A stretch of 17,354 bases of DNA from JARRJY01 sp037388705 (GTDB taxonomy: Bacteria; Pseudomonadota; Gammaproteobacteria; UBA6429; Thiohalophilaceae): contig JARRJY010000044.1 of NCBI GenBank assembly GCA_037388705.1, positions 1-17,354 of the forward strand. Reading direction: 5' to 3'. Both the position numbers and the translations under genes were made by a program. The notes beneath the pieces are model-generated. The model saw only the letters and a list, made by a program, of their open reading frames with translations, had not been told where the DNA came from and did no database searches. The stretch's first letter is position 1, and each line of letters opens with the position of its first letter. This document shows, in pieces, positions 1 to 6,555 of the stretch.

Positions 1-1
1 C

Positions 2-430
2 AACAAAGCACTGATCGCCTGGCAAAAAGGCGAGACGGGTGTACCCATTGTTGATGCCGGTATGAAACAATTGTGGGAGACTGGCTGGATGCATAATCGT
101 GTTCGCATGATCGTGGCTTCCTTTTTAACCAAGAACCTGGGCATTCACTGGCTGGAAGGCGCAAAGTGGTTCTGGGATACCCTGGTGGATGCTGATCTTG
201 CTAACAACTCGATGGGTTGGCAGTGGGTAGCCGGGTGTGGTGTGGATGCCGCTCCTTACTACCGCATTTTTAATCCGCTGACGCAGGCCAAACGTTTCGA
301 TGCAAAGAACACTTATGTTGAACACTGGATACCAGCGGTCAACAAGCCAGACTATCCACGCCCTGTGGTTGACCTGGCACGTAGTCGCGAGCAGGCCCTG
401 CAAAGATATAAAGACTTTATTAGCTCCTGA
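2..430 (+). CDS. phrB: Deoxyribodipyrimidine photolyase / cryptochrome family, C-terminal part (5' end outside window)
   Basis: Only the last 142 residues are present; the reading frame is open from base 2 and ends at TGA 428-430. This is the FAD-binding domain of a class I photolyase, the light-driven enzyme that splits cyclobutane pyrimidine dimers in DNA. Visible family motifs are TGxPIVDAGM, GWMHNRVRMIVASFL, DADLANN, a WQW segment that carries the conserved tryptophans, and AAPYYRIFNP. The N-terminal antenna-binding half is not in the window, so the antenna type cannot be read. The segment after LANN reads SMG rather than the NGG of E. coli PhrB. This is a common variant in bacterial photolyases, but it means a cryptochrome-like or (6-4) activity cannot be fully excluded. 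The stop lies 10 bases before the next gene, whose ribosome site overlaps it, so the two are probably cotranscribed. Confidence 0.93.
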   Translation, partial: NKALIAWQKGETGVPIVDAGMKQLWETGWMHNRVRMIVASFLTKNLGIHWLEGAKWFWDTLVDADLANNSMGWQWVAGCGVDAAPYYRIFNPLTQAKRFDAKNTYVEHWIPAVNKPDYPRPVVDLARSREQALQRYKDFISS

Positions 431-440
431 GGAAGAAGAA

Positions 441-809
441 ATGAAAGCATTATTACTGGTTGCCCACGGCAGCCGTCGTCAACAATCCAATGATGAAGTC
501 AAAGTCATCGCCGACAAGCTCAGAAAGCATTGCGCCGAGCAATACCAGATTATTCATGCGGCATTTCTGGAGCTGGCTGAGCCACTGATACCCGATGGTA
601 TTAAAAAGTGTATCGATGATGGTGCGACGGAAGTGCTGGTGTTGCCCTATTTCCTGAATTCTGGTCGCCACGTGGTGGAAGATATTCCGGAAATCGTCAA
701 TGACACCATCCCTCTATATCCGGATGTGAATATCAAGATCACGCCACACCTCGGCGGCTCGGATATGATGATGGATTTGCTGGTGGCCACTGCCAATGCG
801 ACCCGCTAA
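441..809 (+). CDS. CbiX/SirB-type short sirohydrochlorin chelatase
   Basis: This 122-residue protein matches the short, single-domain CbiX/SirB family, which inserts cobalt or iron into sirohydrochlorin for cobalamin or siroheme synthesis. The N-terminus LLVAHGSR carries the first active-site histidine (His9), and LPYFLNSGRHVVEDIP carries the second (His77). The short form usually works as a homodimer. The start at ATG 441 is preceded by GAGGAA, overlapping the photolyase stop; a longer reading from base 300 would run inside the photolyase gene in another frame and is not credible. The metal (Co or Fe) cannot be decided from sequence. No other tetrapyrrole gene is in the window. There is no His-rich tail of the kind seen in some CbiX proteins. 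Confidence 0.88.
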   Translation: MKALLLVAHGSRRQQSNDEVKVIADKLRKHCAEQYQIIHAAFLELAEPLIPDGIKKCIDDGATEVLVLPYFLNSGRHVVEDIPEIVNDTIPLYPDVNIKITPHLGGSDMMMDLLVATANATR

Positions 810-823
810 GCGGTAATTTTTTT
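803..823 (+). terminator. Weak possible terminator overlapping the chelatase stop
   Basis: A 4-bp stem CCGC/GCGG with a TAA loop (the stop codon itself) is followed two to three bases later by seven T's at 817-823. The stem is short, so this is only a candidate end for the photolyase-chelatase transcript. Confidence 0.25.
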
Positions 824-833
824 CATTATCCCC

Positions 834-861
834 CTTGGATTCATTGAATTTATACCTATCT
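834..861 (+). promoter_or_regulatory. groES promoter: Possible heat-shock sigma factor (RpoH-like) promoter
   Basis: CTTGGAT at 834-840 and ACCTATCT at 854-861 are separated by 13 bases. They resemble the sigma32 elements CTTGAAA and CCCCATNT, with about five matching positions in each. The site lies upstream of groES and of the separate sigma70-type promoter. Both elements are imperfect, so this is a weak call that depends on its position. Confidence 0.25.
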
Positions 862-917
862 AAAGCATGCGGTGCCAGACAGGCTGCATGATGAGGGTTA
901 TTCCCCGGGCAATATTC

Positions 918-945
918 TTGACACCATGACACAGCCGCGTATTAT
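918..945 (+). promoter_or_regulatory. Sigma70-type promoter of groESL
   Basis: A perfect -35 TTGACA (918-923) and a -10 TATTAT (940-945) are separated by 16 bases. The expected start of transcription, near 952, falls inside the CIRCE operator, which begins at the last base of the -10. A bound repressor would therefore block this promoter. Confidence 0.75.
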
Positions 946-971
946 TAGCACTCTATTGAGGTGAGTGCTAA
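945..971. promoter_or_regulatory. CIRCE operator (HrcA binding site)
   Basis: The two arms TTAGCACTC (945-953) and GAGTGCTAA (963-971) are exact inverted repeats separated by 9 bases. This is the consensus CIRCE element without a mismatch. CIRCE is the binding site of HrcA, a repressor that depends on GroEL for its activity, so the operon is expected to be derepressed when GroEL is busy with unfolded protein. The hrcA gene itself is not in the window. Confidence 0.95.
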
Positions 972-990
972 CAGTCACCGTAACAGATTC

Positions 991-1033
991 AAGTCGCAGG
1001 TCAGGTCTTATTTCAGGTCCATGCGACTTTTTT
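991..1033 (+). terminator. Terminator-like hairpin in the groESL leader
   Basis: An 8-bp perfect stem, AAGTCGCA (991-998) with TGCGACTT (1022-1029), encloses a 23-base loop and runs into a row of six T's (1028-1033), of which two belong to the stem. It lies after the promoter and CIRCE and before groES, so it would be transcribed in the leader. It could terminate early transcripts, stabilise the 5' end or hide part of the leader. CAGGTC occurs three times in and beside the loop (997-1002, 1002-1007, 1014-1019). Function is inferred from shape only. Confidence 0.45.
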
Positions 1034-1087
1034 ATTAAAATTTGAAAATATTTAATACAAATCAAGGACTTATCAGGAGAATTCGAA

Positions 1088-1378
1088 ATGAATATTCGTC
1101 CATTGCATGATCGTGTAGTTGTTCGCCGTATGGAAGAAGAACGCACTTCCGCTGGTGGCATCGTCATCCCAGACTCTGCTACTGAAAAGCCAGATCCGGG
1201 TGAAATCATTGCTGTGGGTAACGGCAAAATTACCGATAGCGGTGATGTTCGTCCCGTAGATGTCAAAGTGGGTGACAAAATCCTGTTTGGTAAATACGCA
1301 GGTACCACGGTGAAGGTTGAAGGTGAAGAGCTGCTGGTGATGCGTGAAGAAGACATCGTCGCGGTCATTGAAGGCTAA
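1088..1378 (+). CDS. groES: Co-chaperonin GroES (Hsp10)
   Basis: This is a 96-residue GroES, the heptameric lid of the GroEL folding chamber in the cytoplasm. The N-terminus MNIRPLHDRVVVRR is typical. The mobile loop that contacts GroEL lies around residues 17-33 and contains GGIVIPDSA, and the C-terminal half has the usual GDKILFGKYAGT and EGEELLVMREEDI strands. Length is that of the E. coli protein to within one residue. ATG 1088 is preceded at a good distance by AGGAGA (1075-1080). groEL follows after 42 bases, giving the classic two-gene operon. Regulation is by the sigma70-type promoter with an overlapping CIRCE operator upstream, perhaps with an RpoH-type promoter as well. Confidence 0.99.
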   Translation: MNIRPLHDRVVVRRMEEERTSAGGIVIPDSATEKPDPGEIIAVGNGKITDSGDVRPVDVKVGDKILFGKYAGTTVKVEGEELLVMREEDIVAVIEG

Positions 1379-1420
1379 TTGCTTACACCTGAGAAAACAG
1401 AATTTAGAGGATAGAAAAAG

Positions 1421-3073
1421 ATGAGTGCAAAAGACGTAAAATTTGGTGATGACGCCCGTCATCGTATGCTGGCAGGTGTGAATACCCTGGCTAACGCTGT
1501 AAAAGTTACCCTTGGTCCAAAAGGTCGTAACGTTGTTCTGGATAAAAGCTTTGGCGCACCAACCATTACAAAAGATGGTGTTTCAGTGGCCAAGGAAATC
1601 GAACTGAAAGACAAGTTCGAAAATATGGGTGCACAGATGGTTAAGGAAGTTTCTTCGCAAACTTCTGATGTCGCCGGTGACGGTACCACTACTGCAACGG
1701 TTCTGGCACAAAGCATCCTGACTGAGGGTTTAAAAGCGGTTGCCGCGGGCATGAACCCGATGGACCTGAAACGTGGTATCGACAAAGCGGTGACTGCAGC
1801 AGTTGAAGAACTGAAAAAAATGGCCAAGCCTTGCGATGATAAGAAAGCCATCGCCCAGGTGGCGTCCATTTCTGCCAACTCTGATGCAGATATCGGTAAC
1901 ATCATTGCCGAAGCCATGGACCGTGTAACAACTGAAGGTGTTATCACCGTTGAAGAAGGTACTGCACTGGAAAATGAACTGGACGTAGTAGAAGGTATGC
2001 AGTTTGACCGTGGTTACCTGTCACCTTACTTCATCAACAACCAGGAAAAAATGTGTGCAGAAATGGATGAGCCTTTCATCCTGATCCACGACAAGAAAAT
2101 TTCTAACATCCGCGACCTGTTACCTATCCTGGAAGGCGTTGCCAAAGCCGGCAAGCCATTGTTAATCATCGCCGAAGATGTTGAAGGTGAAGCGTTAGCA
2201 ACACTGGTTATTAACAACATGCGTGGTATTGTCAAGGTTACTGCAGTTAAAGCACCTGGTTTTGGTGAACGTCGTAAAGCTATGTTGCAAGATATCGCTA
2301 TTTTGACCGGTGCAACAGTTATCTCTGAAGAAGTAGGTTTAAGCCTGGAAGGTGCTTCCCTGGAAGACCTGGGTTCTGCCAAGAAAGTCGTTGTTGATAA
2401 AGAAAATACTGTTATTGTTGACGGTGCTGGTAGTAAAGAAGACATCGAAGGACGCGTTGCACAAATTCGTGCCCAGATTGAAACAGCAACTTCTGACTAC
2501 GATAAAGAAAAACTACAGGAACGTGTTGCCAAACTGGCCGGTGGTGTAGCAGTCATTAAGGTAGGTGCTGCTACTGAAGTTGAAATGAAAGAGAAGAAAG
2601 ACCGCGTTGATGATGCACTGCACGCAACACGTGCCGCAGTGGAAGAAGGTGTGGTTGCCGGTGGTGGTGTTGCCCTGATCCGTGCACGTGCAGCGATTGA
2701 TAAGCTGCAAGGTGACAACCACGATCAGGATGTTGGTATCAACATCGCACGTCGCGCCATGGAAGAGCCTTTACGTCAGATTGTTAGCAATGCTGGCGAT
2801 GAAGCTTCTGTCGTTTGCAACAAGGTCGAAGAAGGTAAAGGTAACATGGGTTACAACGCCGCGAATGGTGAATACGGTGACATGATGGAAATGGGTATCC
2901 TGGATCCAACTAAAGTTACCCGTTCTGCACTGCAAAACGCCTCCTCAGTATCAGGCCTGATGCTGACTACTGAAGCTATGGTTGGAGACTTGCCGGCTGA
3001 AGAAGGCGCTGCTCCTGCTGCACCTGATATGGGTGGTATGGGCGGTATGGGTGGCATGGGCGGCATGATGTAA
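1421..3073 (+). CDS. groEL: Chaperonin GroEL (Hsp60)
   Basis: This is a full-length 550-residue GroEL, the tetradecameric ATP-driven folding chamber that works with GroES. The N-terminus has KDVKFGDDAR, the nucleotide-binding LGPKGRNVVLD and KDGVSVAKEI, and the ATPase motif GDGTTTATVL (near residues 86-95). The C-terminus ends in the flexible GGM repeat tail typical of proteobacterial GroEL, made of four 9-base units (GGYGGYATG) at 3032-3067. TAGAGG at 1405-1410 serves as the ribosome site. A strong terminator follows. Nothing suggests a specialised paralogue. The acidic, methionine-rich tail and general sequence are those of the housekeeping type 1 chaperonin. Confidence 0.99.
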   Translation: MSAKDVKFGDDARHRMLAGVNTLANAVKVTLGPKGRNVVLDKSFGAPTITKDGVSVAKEIELKDKFENMGAQMVKEVSSQTSDVAGDGTTTATVLAQSILTEGLKAVAAGMNPMDLKRGIDKAVTAAVEELKKMAKPCDDKKAIAQVASISANSDADIGNIIAEAMDRVTTEGVITVEEGTALENELDVVEGMQFDRGYLSPYFINNQEKMCAEMDEPFILIHDKKISNIRDLLPILEGVAKAGKPLLIIAEDVEGEALATLVINNMRGIVKVTAVKAPGFGERRKAMLQDIAILTGATVISEEVGLSLEGASLEDLGSAKKVVVDKENTVIVDGAGSKEDIEGRVAQIRAQIETATSDYDKEKLQERVAKLAGGVAVIKVGAATEVEMKEKKDRVDDALHATRAAVEEGVVAGGGVALIRARAAIDKLQGDNHDQDVGINIARRAMEEPLRQIVSNAGDEASVVCNKVEEGKGNMGYNAANGEYGDMMEMGILDPTKVTRSALQNASSVSGLMLTTEAMVGDLPAEEGAAPAAPDMGGMGGMGGMGGMM

Positions 3074-3097
3074 GCCTGGCTACTTAAGCTTAAGCAT

Positions 3098-3129
3098 AAA
3101 AAACCCCGTCAGTATGGCGGGGTTTTTTT
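3098..3129. terminator. Bidirectional terminator between groEL and the LpxR-like gene
   Basis: A stem CCCCG (3104-3108) with CGGGG (3118-3122) and a 9-base loop is flanked by six A's on the left and seven T's on the right, which extend the stem. It has the U-tract needed on either strand and lies between two convergent genes. It probably ends both the groESL transcript and the leftward LpxR-like transcript. Confidence 0.92.
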
Positions 3130-3250
3130 ATGTATTGCAGGCGTCATTTGCAATCAGGCGCACTGTAGAATTTTCGAGATTCATTTAGCACTCCTTCGCT
3201 ATCGTTGAGGTTGTCCATTCCTGCTCGCGACGTTAGAGCATCCCCGCAAA

Positions 3251-4288
3251 TCAAAAGTGGTAAATGTAATTCACACTGCCCCAGGTCTGGGTTCTGTCGG
3301 TGTGCTTGAGATCGGATGTCTTGGTGTTTGCAGAAAAGGTAAACTGTGAATCACCAAGCCCCATGGTGAAACCAAAGGCACCGTCATAGACCACGTGTTC
3401 CAGTTCATCAAAAGAATAAGTGACGTCGCTATCCCTGAACTGGCCTTGCAGTAATGCATCGTAAAGTACCAGGTGAGCACGTAAGGCTGCCCAGATATAC
3501 CACTGGTCGCGGGGTTTTGCCGGCAGGAAGTTACCGCGGTTTACCGGATCATAAGGCAGGCTCCAGAAGGGGCTCTTTAAACTGCCAAAGCGGATAGCGC
3601 CACTCAGGCTGATGTTGGTTTGAAAACCCAGTGACAGCCCGACTGTAGAAGAAACATCAAAGCGACCTGGAATAGAAAACTCCGGGTATAAACGTGAGTG
3701 GGATACTCGTACACGTAGGGTGAGTTCACCACCGTCCGATATCTGGTGATCCCAGCCCATCGGCTCAACTGGCACATCAGAATTATCAAGGTCACGCCAC
3801 CACTCATGCACCTGCGACTGAACATCCCTGGCAATGTTGGTGCCCAGTATCCCGATAGCGACTTCTGCAGCCAGCGCATCTTCATCATCAGCACGCATGC
3901 GCTTGTTGCTCAGATAAAGCAATGAAGAATAGGGACGATCATCATAAATAGGATCAGGATCCGCCAGGTCATCCGGGGTAAAGGCCATTGTGCCCAGCAT
4001 AAAGCTATAGACGATATTCTTGTCTGATTCATCGATATCCAGCCACTTGCCGGCTTTGCGCACCAGGTTATCCAGCGGGTAAATGCCTTTTTCTTTTGCC
4101 CAGAAAAATTCAAAGGCAAGCCCCATGGTGTAGTCACGGTCTTCGTTGGTAAAAGGGATAAACAGATCCTGGTCAACATAAACACCGATACCTCTATCCT
4201 GGAAAGAATAGAGTTCATCTGCATGGGAGACAGACAACAGCAGGCAGAAACAACAAAAAACAGCAGTCTGGAACGGATTCAAACGCAC
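3251..4288 (-). CDS. LpxR-family (DUF2219) outer-membrane lipid A deacylase-like protein
   Basis: This 345-residue protein starts with a signal peptide (hydrophobic residues 8-20, likely cut after SHA near 23) and ends in the aromatic pattern YIYHF expected of an outer-membrane beta-barrel. Family marks are EDRDYTMGL (49-57), DDRPYSSLLYLS (116-127), GILGTNIARDVQSQVHEWW (146-164, with His161 at the place of the catalytic histidine) and GWDHQ. LpxR removes the 3'-acyloxyacyl group of lipid A. The motif before DRDYT reads VDQDLF where canonical LpxR-type proteins read END-F. The conserved Asp is Asp41, but the neighbouring Asn appears as Gln40, so activity is uncertain. The start is GTG 4288 with no clear ribosome site; no other start would keep the signal peptide. 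The gene stands alone, convergent with groEL. Confidence 0.8.
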   Translation of the reverse strand: MRLNPFQTAVFCCFCLLLSVSHADELYSFQDRGIGVYVDQDLFIPFTNEDRDYTMGLAFEFFWAKEKGIYPLDNLVRKAGKWLDIDESDKNIVYSFMLGTMAFTPDDLADPDPIYDDRPYSSLLYLSNKRMRADDEDALAAEVAIGILGTNIARDVQSQVHEWWRDLDNSDVPVEPMGWDHQISDGGELTLRVRVSHSRLYPEFSIPGRFDVSSTVGLSLGFQTNISLSGAIRFGSLKSPFWSLPYDPVNRGNFLPAKPRDQWYIWAALRAHLVLYDALLQGQFRDSDVTYSFDELEHVVYDGAFGFTMGLGDSQFTFSANTKTSDLKHTDRTQTWGSVNYIYHF

Positions 4289-4363
4289 GGCATTAATTAT
4301 TGATTCATTACAAAAAGAATATTTTTTATCTTACTACAATGATTTGCCCCAGGTGCAATAAAT

Positions 4364-4406
4364 AAAAAAACCGGGACAGTGAATGTAGTTAGCCACTGTC
4401 CCGGTT
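4364..4406 (-). terminator. Strong terminator after the cytochrome c/FTR1 gene
   Basis: A 13-bp perfect stem (4369-4381 with 4394-4406, core CCGGGACAGTG) has a 12-base loop. On the minus strand it runs into a row of T's (the A's at 4364-4370). It sits 28 bases beyond the stop of the leftward iron-uptake gene and separates it from the LpxR-like gene. Confidence 0.92.
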
Positions 4407-4433
4407 ATCTGGTTTGCTGCGGGATGAATGGTG

Positions 4434-6359
4434 TCAGGCTATGGGGCGTTCTTTAAGGCGCTCCAGGCCAAGCCAGCCAATCGCCAGGAATATCAGCGCA
4501 GCCTGTAGCCCGATACTTTCCAGCGTAGGATAGACCCCCAGCAAATCAAACTGTGGGAAGCTAATGTGGTGAATGGAAATATTGCCTGCCTCCTGTAGTG
4601 CCGCAATGCCTTTACCGGCAAACACGATGGCCATCACGTACAACAACGCCGAGTTGATACGGAAAAACAGTGAGATGGGCAGGCGTACACTAAAGCGAAA
4701 AATGGCCCAGGCAATCAGCACCAGTGAAACCGAGGCGGTGGCAAAACCAGCCAGGATAGCACTATGCCCGGCAACCTCGGTCTGTAACCACAGGGTTTTG
4801 TAAAACAACACGGTTTCCACCACTTCACGGTAAACGGCAATAAAGGAAATAATGGTCAGACTCCAAACGGTGCCTGAAGTGACGCCATGCAGTTTGCTCT
4901 GAATAAAGGCTTTCCATTTTTCGGCATGGGTATGGTTATGTAACCAGAAGCCGATATAGACAAGCATGGCAGCAGCAAACAGGCCGGTAATGCCCTCGGT
5001 CAGTTCACGACTGGCACCACTGAAGTCAAAGGCGTATTCGGCCAGTAACCAGGTGACAAACCCCAGTAACAGGGCGCCTACCCAGCCGGCGTGCATATAG
5101 TGCATGGCATCTTTGCGTTCGGTCTTGGCGAGGAAGGCGGCAATGGCGGCCAGTACCAGGATAGCCTCGAGGCCCTCACGCAATAAAATCACCAGGGAGC
5201 TGACAAAAGCAACACCGGAAGACAGTTCGGTGTTGACCAGTTTGTCCTCAGCCTGTTGCAACAAAGCAATGATGTTTTGTGCATGTTGCTCAACACTTTG
5301 TAGATCTTCCCGGTTTTTTACCAGCTGGCGGAAGTTACCCATTTCGCGCTCGACCTGGCTTTTCATTTCCGGTGCAACATTGGAAATGGCAGCTTCTGCC
5401 AGTTCAAAACCTTCCAGGTAGGCATTTACTGCCAGCTCGTAAGCCAGTTTGAAGTCACCTTTCTCATAGGCTTCCACGCTTTCGATTACTTTCTGGCGGC
5501 TGACCTGCAGGGGGGAAAGTTCACCAGTTTCCAGTGCCTCGGGATGGGCGCGCAGGTAGGCAAGGATGGCAAGTCCGTTATCACCATATTGTTGCTTGAG
5601 CTCATCAGGGGTAGTGCGGCTGAGCTCAATACTGTTATTAATCAACTGATGATGTTGTCCCTGTTCCCATAACTGTTCACCACGTGATAACTCGTTTTCT
5701 GTGTGATAAAGGGTGCTCAGGTAGAATGCCAGGTCCCAGCGTTGTTGTTCACCAAGATGAGCAAATGACTTCATTGCCGTGCCATCCACTCCCAGGGTGA
5801 TGGTACTGAACAGCGAATAGGGGCTACGTTGTCCCTGGCGCTGGCGATCGTGGAAGTTGTTGGGAGCTGGTTCCATGTTTTTGGCGGCAGGTCCATCACC
5901 AAACCCCTTAAGGCCATGACAACTGCTGCAGTTATTTTCAAATAACTGGGCACCGTGCTGGATAGAGGCCGGTTTGCGGGGTGCGGTGACAATTTTATAG
6001 CCACCGATCAGCTGGGTAGAAAATTCAATGCACAGGCGACGAATGGTTTCGCCATCATTTCGTTTATCAATGGCCTGTACCAGCTGTGTGGCCAGTGCCT
6101 GCAGAGCAGGTTTGTTCTCGTTTTCCGGTAATTCACCAAGCAGCGGGAACAGTCGCTGGGCAAATTCCTGTTGTTCTTTGTATTCAGCGAGATTGGTAAT
6201 CTTGCCGTTTTCAATGGTTTCCGGGTAGTCAACAGAGACATAATCGAGAATATGCAAAATGGACTGGGCAGCATTCTCACTGGCAATAGCCGGGTTGATA
6301 ACGGGAGATATAGCGAGCGCTAGCCAGAGAAAGACAGCGGAAATACGTTGATACAACAT
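4434..6359 (-). CDS. Cytochrome c / FTR1 fusion iron permease
   Basis: This 641-residue protein has a signal peptide (residues 1-27, ending AIA) and a periplasmic class I cytochrome c domain, with heme motif CSSCH at 144-148 and likely distal ligand Met196. A helical linker (about 285-375) and a C-terminal FTR1 permease domain of about seven membrane segments (about 384-632) follow. The two RExxE motifs that bind and pass ferric iron in FTR1 proteins are present: REGLE (394-398) and REVVE (511-515). The family is thought to oxidise ferrous iron at the cytochrome domain and move it through the permease. Electron transfer to a respiratory chain is an inference from the heme domain. ATG 6357-6359 is preceded by AGGTAA. 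A Fur-box-like site lies just upstream, which fits repression by iron. It is a single-gene unit with its own terminator. Confidence 0.9.
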   Translation of the reverse strand: MLYQRISAVFLWLALAISPVINPAIASENAAQSILHILDYVSVDYPETIENGKITNLAEYKEQQEFAQRLFPLLGELPENENKPALQALATQLVQAIDKRNDGETIRRLCIEFSTQLIGGYKIVTAPRKPASIQHGAQLFENNCSSCHGLKGFGDGPAAKNMEPAPNNFHDRQRQGQRSPYSLFSTITLGVDGTAMKSFAHLGEQQRWDLAFYLSTLYHTENELSRGEQLWEQGQHHQLINNSIELSRTTPDELKQQYGDNGLAILAYLRAHPEALETGELSPLQVSRQKVIESVEAYEKGDFKLAYELAVNAYLEGFELAEAAISNVAPEMKSQVEREMGNFRQLVKNREDLQSVEQHAQNIIALLQQAEDKLVNTELSSGVAFVSSLVILLREGLEAILVLAAIAAFLAKTERKDAMHYMHAGWVGALLLGFVTWLLAEYAFDFSGASRELTEGITGLFAAAMLVYIGFWLHNHTHAEKWKAFIQSKLHGVTSGTVWSLTIISFIAVYREVVETVLFYKTLWLQTEVAGHSAILAGFATASVSLVLIAWAIFRFSVRLPISLFFRINSALLYVMAIVFAGKGIAALQEAGNISIHHISFPQFDLLGVYPTLESIGLQAALIFLAIGWLGLERLKERPIA

Positions 6360-6392
6360 CGTGGGTTACCTAATATTAAACTAAATCTAAAT

Positions 6393-6411
6393 GAGAATGA
6401 TTATTATAAAG
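6393..6411 (-). promoter_or_regulatory. Fur box upstream of the cytochrome c/FTR1 gene
   Basis: Read on the minus strand, this 19-base site matches the Fur consensus GATAATGATAATCATTATC at 14 of 19 positions, including an unbroken AATCATT core. It ends 33 bases before the start codon. TAATAT (within 6371-6378, a palindrome) may be the -10 of the promoter, so a bound Fur dimer would cover the -35 region. It fits the iron-uptake role of the gene. Confidence 0.75.
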
Positions 6412-6540
6412 GATAAGTGGCCAGATTGAAATATCTTTTTTCAGGTAAACATCGTTTGTCCCTCCTGCGCATCTTTAACTTTGTATTGCCGCCCACATTG
6501 ACATGGTAATCACGTCCCTCTGTTGGTCATAAAGTCAAAA

Positions 6541-6549
6541 TGCTATTCT
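6541..6549 (+). promoter_or_regulatory. Possible extended -10 promoter element of glnE
   Basis: TGCTATTCT fits the extended -10 form TGnTATNNT. It would put the transcript start close to 6556, at or next to the first ATG, which would make the message nearly leaderless. A TTGACA at 6498-6503 lies too far upstream to be its -35. The rest of the 190-base gap holds only the Fur site and A/T-rich sequence. Confidence 0.25.
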
Positions 6550-6555
6550 CAAGCC

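Noticed and set aside
300..440. Longer N-terminus for the chelatase, starting at base 300
   Set aside because: This would run inside the photolyase gene in another frame. ATG 441 has a ribosome site and begins with the family's conserved MKALLLVAHG.
866..890. Inverted repeat CATGC...GCATG upstream of groES
   Set aside because: Stem is short with bulges and has no T-row after it. No known site fits, so it is probably chance.
3032..3067. Four 9-base tandem repeats at the end of groEL
   Set aside because: These encode the normal GGM tail of GroEL and are not a separate element.
3185..3193. TTAGCACTC, identical to the left arm of CIRCE, downstream of groEL
   Set aside because: No matching right arm follows at 9 bases or nearby, and the sequence overlaps the ribosome site of the small minus-strand frame. 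A single arm is unlikely to bind HrcA.
6523..6555. TTG start for glnE adding 11 residues
   Set aside because: The extra residues are unlike the family and there is no ribosome site; ATG 6556 or 6565 is more likely.
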